In this document: positions 1 to 10,804 of the stretch, in pieces
Layout: each line of letters starts with the position of its first letter
Numbering within the stretch: position 1 is the stretch's first letter
Origin: Piezodorus guildinii
Lineage: Eukaryota > Arthropoda > Insecta > Hemiptera > Pentatomidae
Assembly (NCBI GenBank): GCA_023052935.1
Contig: CM041298.1
Span: forward strand, 54,939,813-55,003,812
Reading direction: 5' to 3'
DNA length: 64,000 nt
Notes under the pieces: model-generated
The model's input: the letters and a program-made list of their open reading frames with translations, nothing else
The model's database searches: none
What the model was told of the DNA's origin: nothing
Translations under genes and position numbers: made by a program

Positions 1-423
1 GCAATTTTTTGTTTTTGAACATAAGAACAGTAATATAGACGTATAATTGGAAAGAGAAAGATTTTAGGAAAATATTATCTTATATACAAACTTGTAAAAG
101 TTAATAAAGAGTGATAAAAATCCGATAAAACTGATTATTTTAGATTTTTTTTAATTATGCCTTCCCATTTTAGATAATAATATATTAATATTAATTTTTA
201 AAAAAACATGTTTTCAATATAAATTCAATTTAATTAATTCTTTATTAGTTTCACTCATTTTTATCTCATTTAACTGCATTTGAAAATTTTTTAATTGATT
301 TTAACAACGGCGGTGAGTGAAAGTCGTGTGCTGCCCGCACCAGATTTTTATTCATTTGACGTCATTTTATGCTACTTGGACTATCAACAATATTTAAGTA
401 GAAGTCCTAAATTTGACTGTTCA
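1..423. other. AT-rich intergenic DNA, no feature seen
   Basis: Very AT-rich sequence with homopolymer runs. No coding frame with recognisable protein similarity and no clear repeat boundary. Confidence 0.5.
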
Positions 424-510
424 GGTTTAATTTTGATGGGGATCTTATATCAATCCCATTTACTTGTATTGAATCAATACAATTGTAAATTTCTTTAAAT
501 AAAAAAATAT
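424..510 (+). mobile_element. 3' tail remnant of a Jockey-type LINE
   Basis: The stretch ends in TTGTAAATTTCTTTAAATAA followed by an A run. The same tail closes the degraded LINE fragment at 10805-11440, so I read this as the 3' end of another copy of that family with no coding part left. The inference rests only on this pairwise resemblance inside the window. Confidence 0.5.
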
Positions 511-525
511 TTAGGATTTAGGGGA

Positions 526-582
526 TCCTTGCTATTGATTTTATGAAGGGGTCCGCGAAAAATTGTTGTTGGGAACCACTGG
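526..582. mobile_element. hAT-like terminal inverted repeat, single end
   Basis: Read on the - strand this begins CAGTGGTTCCCAAC and continues into a GGACCCCTT motif. That is the typical start of hAT-superfamily terminal repeats (known family feature). The partner end is not found in the 540 bases to the left, so the element is broken or extends beyond the window. No transposase is seen. Confidence 0.4.
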
Positions 583-1994
583 CCAAGTGAAAAGAAATGA
601 CAGAGATTAAACTTTAAAGTAGACCCCGACTTGGCTTGTTTCATTCCTTAAGAACTGTTAGATCCATGTTAGCCACTAATTGGCTGAAGGATCCGGTACC
701 CTAGGAGAGGTAGAGGCTCTGAAGACGGCCGGTACCGGTACGGACCGTTCCGATTGACCCCTAGAGGACGGTAATTGTAGAGGTTGCTCCTGCTATGTAA
801 TTTGTGCCGGAGGAGGAATGTCAGCTGACCTTTGACTCCACCACCATCGCTTACGTCAGGCTCCCCTCTTCCAGGAATTCCTCATCTCCTCCAGCAACCC
901 TGTCCGATTCCTTCCATTAATGAAGTCCCTCTAGCTTAGCGAGTTTATGGGTTCTTACTTGATGGTCAGCACGCAGCTTAGCCAAGTAACAGCGCAGGTA
1001 CGGCGGCGATGATACACCATGATCGACATTCTTAACTCCTGTTTAAGAAGATAAAAAGCAGAGTAAATGATGCAACGATATTATAGCTAACCTATCTAAC
1101 TAGGGAACACTATATATTATTTATTTTATATATATATAAATGTATTTCTATTTGGCAGGATCTCTCTATTTTTTTTCTTTGAAATTGTCTTCAGGATTGA
1201 TCCGGTACGCTGTGTACTCATAGCGATTCAGCAAAGTTGAGCAGCAGATCGAAATGGAAATTTCTTCTTCTTATTATTATTAACAAATAAAACAGAATGG
1301 CCTTTCCAGGTGCCTTTTCAAGATATATAGAATTATGATAGATACAAACAAATTAACCAAAAAAATTATTTTCATGAGAAATCTTAAATCCAAGGTTAAC
1401 AGCGTTATAAGAAACTGCTCATAAATACCGACAATAACAAAACTCACTTTATGCCAATATACTACAAAAATCTGATTTATGTTACTATTTATTAGAAACA
1501 AACAAAAATAAAAAAAAACCTTTATTCTGGGAATTAAGCCCTCAAAGAATAACATCAGATTTGACATAAGAGTTGTATGAGAACTGGATTAGACATAAAA
1601 TTGATGATAAATAAAACTTAAAAAATAAAGAAAAATAATATAGAACAATAATTCGATTTTTTTATTCTAGTGACAATAAAATTAAAAAAATATTTATTGC
1701 TAATGATTAAAATAAAGGAAGGTCCATTAAAAAGAAAAGTTGAAATAGCATGTAGAAATTCACATGAACAAATACAAATATTTATTACAATCCAACTAAA
1801 ACTATTTCATTGCTATTCAGCGTCATTTTGGGATGCAAGAAGGAACCGAAAGAGAAGGTATTTGAATGAACAAAGGAAGGGCGCATGACTTATATTTGAT
1901 GGAAAGGAATTCTAGAGGAAAGGGAGGAGCATTCATAAATTTTGGTTCTGTGGGAAGTGGTATTATGGTTGGAAAGACGGGTATTATTTTGGAG
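583..1994. other. Intergenic DNA with a GC-richer unassigned block at about 650-1060
   Basis: About 650-1060 is clearly more GC-rich than its surroundings but has no open frame of useful length and no recognised repeat hallmark. From about 1080 on the sequence is AT-rich. The short frames at 1280-1567 and 1670-2087 show no domain or codon pattern that supports a gene. Confidence 0.4.
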
Positions 1995-2216
1995 AGCGGG
2001 GTGGCCGAGATCGTTAGCGCGCGTTGCTTTAAACACGCGTTGCCTAGCTACCAGATGACCAATACTTTGAAAACCAAAAATTACTAGTTCAACTCTCGGT
2101 ACCGGAGGGGACTTTTATCTCGGCATAAATTCCCCCGCCCTCACCCCCTGGTCCGAGAAACCCCCGTTATAGCCTTCAATGGCGAGGTAGGGGTGGACAA
2201 AAAAAAAAAAAGAAAT
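1995..2216 (+). repeat. tRNA-headed SINE-like repeat, family B copy 1
   Basis: It starts with GGGTGGCCGAGATCGTTAGC, which looks like a pol III A box of a Leu/Ser-type tRNA. A B-box-like AGTTCAACTCTCGG lies about 80 bases downstream. It carries the internal block AAACACGCGTTGCCTAGC and ends in an A run after GGTAGGGGTGGAC. A second copy at 58111-58345 shares the order of all these blocks. Together, head, body and A-rich tail fit a SINE. Confidence 0.7.
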
Positions 2217-2284
2217 TTGAAAGACTTTCCTATGAATGAACTGAGAATCCGAACTACAAGGGATTGTAGATAGAGGGAGTTGAT

Positions 2285-2440
2285 GGTTTGCTATTGAAAA
2301 TATCTATTTTGGAACTTAGGTCCTCCACTGAAACATCAAAGTCCTATCACATCCAATCCTTACAATTCATAATTCCTTGCAAAACCTAGAATTATCTTTA
2401 TTTCGCCAAACATAAAATCATTCATATGTACCCCAACAAA
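2285..2440 (+). pseudogene. Degraded Jockey-type LINE fragment, RT C-terminal region
   Basis: A damaged translation keeps the pattern KPS-x-S-x-HIQSLQ near 2325-2375, matching KPSNSSHIQSLQSK in the Jockey copy on the - strand at 54.3 kb. The frame is broken by stops and indels. The fragment is short and its ends are uncertain. Confidence 0.5.
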
Positions 2441-2812
2441 CGTTTTGAAACACCATTCCCACACAAATCAATCCAAATTTCAGATAACTGTCTGAAGCGA
2501 CTGAAAAGAAAAAACTGTCATCAAAATGACTAACCTAGGATAGTTTCTTCTAAATTCTGGAGGACCTCAGAAGGAACACCGAGCTCCTGACAAATTTAAT
2601 GACATAAAAATAGATAGTATACTCTCCTCTTTTAAATGATAGGACTAAGCCCATTCGAATTAAGACTTCAAAAATCTTATAATTCGATTTAACAATACAA
2701 TATTATTAATTTAAGACCGCAAAACTCATGTGTCAAGAGTCACCCTGGTTCGGATCTGACTTGGACTGATGTTCATTTTTATTGGGTGATTCTTGGACCA
2801 CTCTCTGGTTAA
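2441..2812. other. Intergenic DNA, nothing recognised
   Basis: No coding frame, repeat boundary or RNA-like fold that I can support. Confidence 0.4.
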
Positions 2813-3096
2813 AATAGGTTAGTTAGAAGGGGGTTACCTGTAGTATGATGGTTAGCATAACATCCTCCTATGCCAAAAGTTCCGGGTTCAAACATGCAGG
2901 TAGTCCTAGGATTTTTTAATGGGAGTAAAAAATCCTTAGTTATACCTTCTAACTAGCCTGTGCGATGTCAGGTACTAGTTAAACGTCCCTATCATAATTA
3001 AACCTGGATAGGCAAAATTTAGGACTCCCACTGTAGCATCGTCCGACTAGCCACATCATCATAAAGGGACGTTAAATAAATAAACAATAGGTTAGT
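2813..3096 (+). repeat. SINE-like repeat, family A, with target-site duplication
   Basis: The repeat is flanked by the 11-bp direct repeat AATAGGTTAGT (2813-2823 and 3086-3096), read as a target-site duplication. It starts near 2832 with a tRNA-like head: GATGGTTAGCATAACA as the A-box region and CCGGGTTCAAACATGC as the B-box region. The body includes GATGTCAGGTACTAGTTAAA and GGACTCCCACTGTAGCATCG, and it ends in AAATAAATAAAC. At least seven other copies or fragments occur in the window on both strands (6650, 7028, 9829, 12085, 31560, 33287, 40725). This is the best-preserved copy. Confidence 0.8.
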
Positions 3097-3709
3097 AAGC
3101 TGTAGAATAAAAAATCTTAACTAGAGTAGGTAGAGACGATAAACCAAACAATTAAAATAATGTACTATACAGACCTTCAAACAGCAAAAGATAACAAGCA
3201 TACGCACAAGGAACATTGGTTGTCTATATATGTTTTTTCGACAGGTATAAATAAAGAAGTTAAGATAAAAAATAAAATAAATATTATAGATAGCCTATAT
3301 TGAATTCTGCTCAAAAGAGGAGGTAAACTATGTTTGTAATAATGGTAGGTGGTGACTACAATAGCTAACTGATACACTCCAAGGTCCATTTCCCCGAAAA
3401 ATTGGCCCACACTCTATTGAAGAAAATATAAAGGCGCACGTGCTATCCGACCACTTTCCTCCAGCGTTATACCTTTACTCCTCTCCTACCGTCCTCCTCG
3501 TGGCACTTAGTGGGTGCTACTTTTCCTGTAACGCACGAAACGTATCGGGGTCATTACTATAGTATCAAAGAATCACTAACAGCTGCTTTTAAATATATAT
3601 TAAAAATGTCTACAAACGGATATCCGAAAGGTATTTAGATCTACGTCAAGTATTGGAGTTAAAATACTCCAGTATCCTTGGAACTATATGATTAATTTTA
3701 TATTCATAT

Positions 3710-3711
<2 letters not shown>
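3097..3711. other. Intergenic DNA, nothing recognised
   Basis: AT-rich with one slightly GC-richer patch at about 3430-3560. No supported feature. Confidence 0.4.

Positions 3712-3712
<1 letters not shown>

Positions 3713-3782
<70 letters not shown>
3713..3782. repeat. (TA)n microsatellite, about 35 units
   Basis: An uninterrupted TA dinucleotide run of about 70 bases. Confidence 0.95.
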
Positions 3783-3784
<2 letters not shown>

Positions 3785-3804
3785 TGTGTGTATATTTAGA
3801 GAGG

Positions 3805-3950
3805 AGACCGTGGATATGTGGCTAGCGCGCTAGTCAACCACGCCAAATGTTACGAAGTTCGTATCCCAGTCGTGTTAATCAGGAGCATGCTCGATGTTCA
3901 ATCTAAATCTTGAGGAATAGGAGTCAGATGAGTTATTACTTCGTATAATA
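3805..3950 (+). repeat. tRNA-like SINE head, family C
   Basis: GTGGATATGTGGCTAGCGCG resembles a pol III A box, and GAAGTTCGTATCCCAGTC about 45 bases later resembles a B box. The arrangement suggests a tRNA-derived SINE head. I found no second copy in the window, so the family assignment is tentative. Confidence 0.4.
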
Positions 3951-4089
3951 CACAACTTAACATTGTAACTTAAAAAATAATTTAATACTACCTATTATCG
4001 GATCGAAACCTGTTATTGTATGGTTGAACTCTATCTTTGATATGGTGCTTTTGTTTTCTCAAATCCTTTAGAGGTCCTATAGATATAAA

Positions 4090-4175
4090 GGGAGAGGCGT
4101 GGTCTATTGAATAGAGCACAAGTCTACTGTTCTCCGGGTTCCTGGATCGAATTCGAGCTATTGCAGAATTATTTA
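4090..4175 (+). repeat. SINE-like repeat, family D copy 1
   Basis: It contains GGCGTGGTCTATTGAATAGA and then CTGTTCTCCGGGTTCCTGGA leading into a B-box-like GGATCGAATTC. The second part recurs at 4553-4620 and, in reverse orientation, at about 58050-58105. Confidence 0.5.
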
Positions 4176-4552
4176 TCCTCTAACACATTTCTGACAAGGA
4201 ACTGTCCTCAAATTTTCAATACGAACAACACAAACAGAGCGTGTCAAAGTGAAGGCGAAAAAAAGTAAAACAATGAAAGTACTCCAACCCAAAATACATA
4301 TTGACGTAAAAAAAAAAAAAAATAAAATAAAAAAATGTTACTGATATTTCTGCTTCGTATTCAAATGTGCAGCTCTTACTTCATCAATCCGCATTTATTT
4401 ATATGTCACTTCTCGTTCGATCTGCATCCTTTAAAAACCATCACCATCCGTGCAATCTTGTTTTAGAATTTTCAGGACTTTCTCCCCAATCTTAAATTCA
4501 TACACCTTTTTTTCCCCATCTCATCAATGATGAATCCTAATATGTGTAATTA

Positions 4553-4750
4553 TTAGTCTATTGTTCTCCAGGTCTTGGATTAGGATCTCGGCTGTCATAG
4601 AATTCTGTTAGTTCATCCGCGAAGAGAGCCGGGGGTATGGAGACCCTTCAGAAGCACAATCAGCCTCTATTAAATGGGTACCGAAAAATTGGTGGAAAAC
4701 CGGGCGGCTGAGCATGATGTAGGTCTAATCAGCTCCTTACGTCGTGTTGA
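4553..4750. repeat. SINE-like repeat D copy 2 with adjoining repeat E (reverse)
   Basis: The left part (4553-4620) matches family D. The right part (about 4665-4740), read on the - strand, contains TCAGCCGCCCGGTTTTCCAC and a preceding GATTAGACCTACATCATGCT. Near-matches occur at 56560-56630 and 57605-57650 on the + strand. The three E copies all contain GATTAGG/ACCTA...CCAGGTTTT-type sequence. Confidence 0.45.
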
Positions 4751-6374
4751 AACGGTAACAAAACATTACGCATATACTGAACTTAAGGCCTCTATTGGTT
4801 GTACAGTTTTTATTGATATATTAAAATAAAATAAAGACAATTTTGTAAATTTTGCAATCTATATCTCAAACATTTGCAGTCACAAATGGAACTACTCTGA
4901 ATTCAAGCGTTCGAACTTTTTTGTTTTAATCGCTATGGTTTATTTTCATTTTATGTTGTAGGTAGTTTATATATATTTCCTATGTTATATTTGATGAAGA
5001 TTGAAGCACTGACGGACTATTTTTATTAAAAGCATTTAATTATACATAAATATAATCCGTTGGAGCCGCTTTTAGGAACACAATTAAAATAATGATGTGA
5101 AGTTCCACTTCCGGTAAGTTTGATTTCGACTAATAATTAGCGTATGTATCTATACTAATTATTGACCGTTGCAACTAGAATTGGCGTGTACAGTTGTCAG
5201 GCAGAGTGAATAACGAATTTCGTAAAAGGTAGTTCGCGCTGAACTGACTGGTAGACTGGTAGTTTATAGGACAAGATTGCAAAAGTTTTTCTTACAATAT
5301 TCATACATAACAGAAAGTAAAAACATTAATTCGAATTCCTTTAATAGAAGGTAAAAGCTAAATAATTTGGAATAGTTTTGCCAAATTTTATTAAGATTAC
5401 ATTCCAATTCATGCAAAATAACGATGTTTCTTTAACAAACAATTAAAAAAAAAGAATAATAGCGAGGCAGAAAGGTCTTGTCCTTAGGGTCTCAGGAAAG
5501 TTAGTATCTCTTGGGACTAAGTTGAAATCAGTGTGTCCCTTGGGACCGAATGGATGACCCACGGAGACCCTGCTACTAAAATATTACGAGAATACCTTAA
5601 ACCAACGACGTGTTCATTAGGATCCATTACGTCAGGTATTTTCGGCAGTGAATATATTACTTTAATTGTCCCGATTTACAAATATGTCACTGCAAAGTGA
5701 TGTAGTCAAGTTGCTACTCATTTATTTTAACAAGTATACTTTCACGAACCTACTTTCTGAAATTCTGCAATGGTTTATTGTTTTTATTTAGTTCCTAAAA
5801 TACCATCGTCCGATTAATCACAATTGCATAACAAATAATCTATACAAATTTCACGTAATTAAAGATGATACATAACCTTAAACAAGTAAATAATAATTCT
5901 TAATGCTCAAGAGACAAACTCGATATTTCAATCAAAGGGTGTTTGGAAACTTGAACGGAATAACCTACTTCTGCCTCCCACATGCAACTTGTTAAAAATA
6001 TTTGGGAGAATGTTGGGTCAGTGTGGAGAGCTCGGTTTCGAAAGTACACTATTTGATTAATTGGAGGTCGAACCGTACAGAACGCCTGTCATCGCTCTAT
6101 GATTATTGATAGTTGTTTGAGATTTATTGATGGATCTTTGAGGCAGCATGATAATCATAACGCACTACTTGACATGTTCGTCATGAATGTGCCTACTTTA
6201 CATCTAATTAATGCAAAGATATGATAGTCTAAGAATAAAAAAATATGCATAGTTTACAGTCAATATTCAATTTAACTCAATTATTTCATGAGGAAGATGG
6301 TCAGGGCTGCGGTTATAAATAACAATAATAATAATTTAAAAAAAACAACAATAAAATAAAAAATACGCTAATAA
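4751..6374. other. Intergenic DNA, nothing recognised
   Basis: AT-rich with a few short GC-richer patches (5080-5280, 5460-5600). No coding frame or repeat that I can support. Confidence 0.4.
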
Positions 6375-6540
6375 CACTTTGTATTTGTGTGCCGAAATTT
6401 CAGCCTACATTGTATGCCTTTATCAAAGACGCTCAAGTGATTTCTCGTGATACCTTCACTTCTTGAGATACCTTCTCTGAGTCACCCTGATGAAGGCCTA
6501 CAATGTTGGCCAAAACTTCAGCACACAAATACAATAAGTG
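6375..6540. repeat. Fold-back element with hammerhead-like motifs
   Basis: Two arms of about 54 bases (6375-6428 and 6487-6540) are imperfect inverted repeats, beginning CACTTTGTATTTGTGTGC and ending GCACACAAATACAATAAGTG. The right arm reads CTGATGAAGGCC, loop, GGCCAAAAC. The left arm on the - strand reads TGATAAAGGC, loop, AGGCTGAAATTTCGGC. This is the layout of a hammerhead core (CUGAUGA, stem II, GAAA) with decayed positions. A single related arm lies at 38275-38320. Confidence 0.6.
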
Positions 6541-6649
6541 TTCTTTATAAGTGTGTTTTTTTTTTTTTTTTTTGACAGCACTTCCAACCATCTTCCTCAT
6601 TAAATATCCTCAACGGTCAACACGAAACTTCACCATAACTCAATTACTG

Positions 6650-6925
6650 TTTTTTTATTCATTCATCAACTGTGGTTTATTGGAAAATACTAGAATGGGA
6701 TTTATAAATTTTGAATATCCAGCATTAATTATTATAGGGATCTTTAACTAGTACCTGACATTGCACAGTCTCCGGACCACCATTTTACATCCCCTCCGAA
6801 GGACGGCATAACCATGAATCTTTTATTCTCTTTAAAAATCCTATGGCCATCTGCCGGGTTCGATCACGAAACTTTGGGCATAGATGGCTGTTGTCCTAGC
6901 CATTACACCACAGATGAACCAAAAA
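6650..6925 (-). repeat. SINE-like repeat, family A copy (reverse)
   Basis: On the - strand it shows the family A head with B box near 6860, the block around GATGTCAGGTACTAGTTAA and the tail region near 6650-6720. It is more diverged than the copy at 2813-3096. Confidence 0.65.
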
Positions 6926-7027
6926 ATTAACTATTTATTTTAAAAATGAATTCTCTATAGTTCTTTTAAAGTGCGTACAAATAAAATATAAACTACATAT
7001 GTTGCCCAAATATATTCATTTGTAGTT

Positions 7028-7165
7028 TTTGGAAGCACCATTTTACGTCTCATTCGAAGGACGTCATAATAAAGTATTTTTACTCCCGTAAAAATCCCCG
7101 GGTTCAAACCAAAAACATTGGTGGTAGGCTAGCTCATGCTAGCTACTACAATATAGGTGACCCTT
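7028..7165 (-). repeat. SINE-like repeat, family A fragment (reverse)
   Basis: Head half only: the B-box-like GGTTTGAACCCGGG and the GGGAGTAAAAATACTTTATT block are recognisable on the - strand. The 3' half is missing. Confidence 0.55.
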
Positions 7166-8299
7166 CTGAATTTATTTATATTCTGTTCCAAATTGCAAGA
7201 AACTGAGTTTGCTAGTTAATCACTTATATTTAAAAGACCGAAAGGCTTAATTTTGGGACTATGAAGAATAGATACATTGCGAATACAAGATAACAATCCA
7301 TTCATTGTAAAATTAATTTCCTTTATGAATTATGGATTCCTAAGTTTAAAATAAAGATGAAATAGATTTATTTGCAAAGCGTACAGTAGCAGAGAGAAAT
7401 GTATTTGATAATGGGACAAGCATACTCTATCTACAGCCATTTTTAGCCCTTAACATACTGAAGCACACAAGGATTCCAGAAATAGTCACAGTCACACAAA
7501 ACGTCACATTAGAAAAGAATTCCAACCATAGAAAAGGGTAAATGCTCCCAAATTCCTAAGACTGGAATATTTAACTTTTCAATTTTGTCGAAGCACTTAG
7601 AAGAGAGGAGAAGGAAAATAGAATTTATGACATCAAGGAACGTCTTGCTGGTTGGTTAGGCGCCCGTAGGCTGCACCGCACGTCGCCTATGGTCGTACGT
7701 ACAATACTTACTTTCCCTCCTTTCTGAAAAACAATCTGACATATACAAAATAAGGAATGTACATTAATTTATCTTCAGTACCTTAATATTAAATGGATTT
7801 TGAACAAATAATAAAAATCTAGAAAGGTGCATACAAATAATTTGAAACGACTAAATATACGTTATTAAAATAAAATTAGTTAATTCTTGTATACATTAAA
7901 AAAAACACTTATGTAAAAATATTTTTCATAACTCGCCATTATCTTTACTGACTTCATACTTTACATGTTAATTTTTATTAAATATTACTTTTTCAACGAT
8001 ACTTGTACAATGTATTATACAAATCAGTGTAATAACAGTCGTCATATTTCCAAAAATCAGTTTTCGATTATTATTTAATTAAATTAATCATTTGTTCATT
8101 AATTTATTGAATTAATTATTGATCAAATTATTTTATAGTTGACTTCCATACACTATTCAGTATTATTATTAGTTATTACCATCCATTCAAATTTTTTATT
8201 ATTTATTACCATCCACAATTTCCACGATATAATACACCATATTGTTTTTCTTATTTTTAGAAATATTTTTTCAGCCCCTAAAAAAAAAAATAAACTGCT
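7166..8299. other. Intergenic DNA, nothing recognised
   Basis: AT-rich. A slightly GC-richer patch at 7630-7710 carries no supported feature. The short frames at 8139-8496 look fortuitous. Confidence 0.4.
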
Positions 8300-8345
8300 G
8301 TGCAAAAATATTGCATCACTTCGATATTTTTTAATATCTCATGAA
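8300..8345. repeat. Possible Tc1 terminal repeat (one end)
   Basis: GTGCAAAAATATTGCATCAC lies about 230 bases beyond the transposase C-terminus, the expected place for a terminal inverted repeat. I could not find a reverse-complement partner beyond 9600, so the other end appears lost and the call is weak. Confidence 0.3.
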
Positions 8346-8548
8346 ACATTACTTCAATACTTTCTTTTCTGGCGATTTTATTTAATAAGACTGTTGTGAA
8401 GTATGTATAAAACAAATTTAAAGCATTAAAAATTATCTGGGAAGGGATAAATAAAAACAAACAAACAAATAAATGAAAATGTCTCTTTATTGACATAAGA
8501 AAAAAAAAGAAAAAAATGTAAAAACATTTAAATGTGGTTAAAAATCTT

Positions 8549-9582
8549 CTAACAATATCTTGTCAGCCCTCCCCTAGCACGGATAATCTCTCTGAGTCTC
8601 TCAGGAATCGAAGAAATAACGTTCACGATGACGGCCTGGTCAATATTCTTCCATTCCTCCCTGACAGCTGTCTCCACCTCATCCAGGGTTGTCGGGAGGT
8701 TTTGCCGACCTCTGAGCCGCCTCTCTATCACATCTCAAATTTGCTCAATGGGATTGAGATCAGGCCTTTTTGGTGGGATCTCCAAAAGTGTGATTCCAAC
8801 CTCTTGTAGGTATTGTCGGAGAACATTCGCCGTATGGGGTCTTGCATTGTCTAGTAAAAAAAGGAAGTTATCACCCAGATATGGAGCAAAAGGGATCACG
8901 TGATCATCAATCACCTCTGTCAAGTACCTGTGAGCAGTCAAAGCCCCTCCAGTTATCCTGTGGGGCTCCGTTCGTGCCTCGATGCTGATTCCGCCCAAAC
9001 CATTATTGAGCCCCCTCCAAAACTTAATCTGTAGGACATGTTGCAAGCTGCGTACCTCTCTCCTTTCCTTCTCCACACTCTCCCCCTTCCATCAGGTGAG
9101 CGCAAAGCGAATCTGGACTCATCACTAAACAGAACTCGCCTCCAATCATTTTCTGTCCATTCGGCGTGTTGTCGAGCGAATGCCAGTCGGGAAACTCTGT
9201 GTGCTCTAGTAAGAAGAGGCCCAGCTGCAGGTCTTCTAAACGATAAGTTGTTCTCCCTGAGACGCCTTCTAACTGTAGAACTCGAAATTTCAACATTCCT
9301 GAATTGGCTGATGAGTCCTCGTAGCTGATTTCCCGTGGAAGTACGATTTCTCAAGGCAGATAGCCGAAGAAATCCGTCTTCTTTAGCAGTAGTTATCCTT
9401 GGCCTGCCTTGCCCGGGTTTTCTACCGTAGCTTCTGATCTCCCTGTGCCTACGAAGAACTCTTGAGACTGTGGATTGGTTTACTCTAAGTCGCTGAGCAA
9501 TTTCACGCTGACTTATTCCAGTTTCAGAAAACGTCACTAATTTGACACAGTCTCTTTCAGTTAAGTGAGTCTCGCGGTTCAT
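8549..9582 (-). pseudogene. Tc1-family transposase, nearly complete, two lesions
   Basis: This is a cut-and-paste DNA transposase of the Tc1/mariner superfamily, which binds terminal repeats and moves DNA into TA sites. The 9582 ATG opens an N-terminal helix-turn-helix (ISQREIAQRLRVNQSTVSR). The catalytic triad follows as LFSDESRF, FLLDNARPH and RPDLNPIEQ, with 34 residues between the second Asp and the Glu, i.e. DD34E. Total span is about 344 codons, the usual Tc1 length. Two breaks are seen: a one-base frameshift at the C run near 8994-8996, right after SIMVW, and a TGA at 8735-8737 directly after PIEQI, where the family usually has Trp. The frame is otherwise open to the C-terminus at 8549, so the copy decayed fairly recently. 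Confidence 0.9.
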
Positions 9583-9599
9583 AGTTTGCAGAAAAAAGA

Positions 9600-9828
9600 C
9601 TCTTTGAAGAAATCACAAGAAAAAAATTGAAGAAAAAACTTGAAAAGCTCTTGTGAATAGGACAAAGGAAAGTTGCATACTGGCTGATTTAGGAGTAATT
9701 ATCTTCTTTTGGCTTACAGAGTAGGGTAAAGCCTTAAAATTAGTATAAATTGTTAAAATTAGGGTAAATTGTTTTACAGTTTAAATTTCTTCCTACCATA
9801 TTGGTTTCTTCCTACCAATAATACAGGC
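9600..9828. other. Sequence upstream of the Tc1 transposase
   Basis: AT-rich. It should hold the second Tc1 terminus, but no matching inverted repeat was found. Confidence 0.35.
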
Positions 9829-10110
9829 GCTACCTGTGGTATAGTGGCTAGAACAACCTTCTATACCCAAATTGGTGGGTTCCAGCCTGGGCGGAGACTC
9901 TAGGATTTTTTAATGGGAGTATAATATCCTTAGCTTTAACTTTCTTCGTAGGAGACGTAAAAAATGGTTGCAAGTCTGTGAGATGTCAGGTAAACGTTAC
10001 TGATCCCTATCTTAATTAAACCTGGATTCGCAAAATTTAGGACTCCCACTGTAGCATCGTCTGATTAGCCACATTAATATAAAGTAATGATAAATTAATA
10101 AACAAACAAA
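9829..10110 (+). repeat. SINE-like repeat, family A copy
   Basis: Head TACCTGTGGTATAGTGGCTA with B box GGTGGGTTCCAGCCTGGG, the TAATGGGAGTA block, and a 3' body GGACTCCCACTGTAGCATCG ending in AATAAACAAACAAAC. All blocks are in the same order as in the copy with the target-site duplication at 2813. Confidence 0.75.
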
Positions 10111-10804
10111 CAGCATAGAAATGATATAGCGAAATACTTAAATTAATTTTTTTTTCTTCCAATCCCCTAGTGGTTTGGGTTGTATTGTTTCTGCTTATAA
10201 ACATTTTTTTTTTTCTTATTCCCATAAAATGGCTTTTAGTTGAATTTGATTTTCTTTTCCTGCTGTATCTTATACACTTTAAGAAGGTTCTGATGGGTGG
10301 GACTGGGATTGAAGATTTTTCAATTATCTTTCATGTCTTGTGATGGGGCTGACTAGTTGTTGGCGTCGGTCCAGTTAGTTAGTTTTACTGTTTTGGCCGA
10401 GGGTATGTACGAAGTTCCGCCACCGTTGTGGTCGTCCTGTCGGTGTTAGTGTGTTAAATAATGGGTTGGTACAGTACTGTAGGCTATCAAAGAATTCGAT
10501 ACGCCCCCGTGAGATAAAGTCTGTCACTGTCGGGAGTTCCTGGGTGGTGTGCAGTAATTCCGTTTTTGTTCTCTGCAGAAAGGTATCCCTCAGAGGTATG
10601 ACTCAGCACCCCATCCTGAAACTGTTGAAAATCGATGAAAATTGATAATTCGGTATATAAGTCCTCTCAGGCTAATTCGGTGAGAATAAAACCTATCTGA
10701 TATTAAATATCAATAAACTACAGATAAACCTGTTTTCGAGTATTTCCATTACCTTCACTCTACGTCGTAAACCTATGAACTCCTGCCCACCGAATCCTTA
10801 AATA
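10111..10804. other. Intergenic DNA with an unassigned GC-richer block (10260-10700)
   Basis: About 10370-10690 is GC-richer and ends with GTATATAAG, then AATAAA signals near 10688 and 10711. A TATA box followed by poly(A) signals could be an LTR remnant, but no second LTR, primer-binding site or reverse transcriptase adjoins it, so I do not call one. Confidence 0.3.

Noticed and set aside
1995..2100. True tRNA genes at SINE heads (1995, 2832, 3810, 9829, 58111)
   Set aside because: A- and B-box-like sequences are present but no complete cloverleaf with acceptor stem can be formed, and the repeats continue past the head.
10370..10730. Possible LTR (TATATAAG, AATAAA, GC-richer)
   Set aside because: No partner LTR, primer-binding site, polypurine tract or pol gene nearby.
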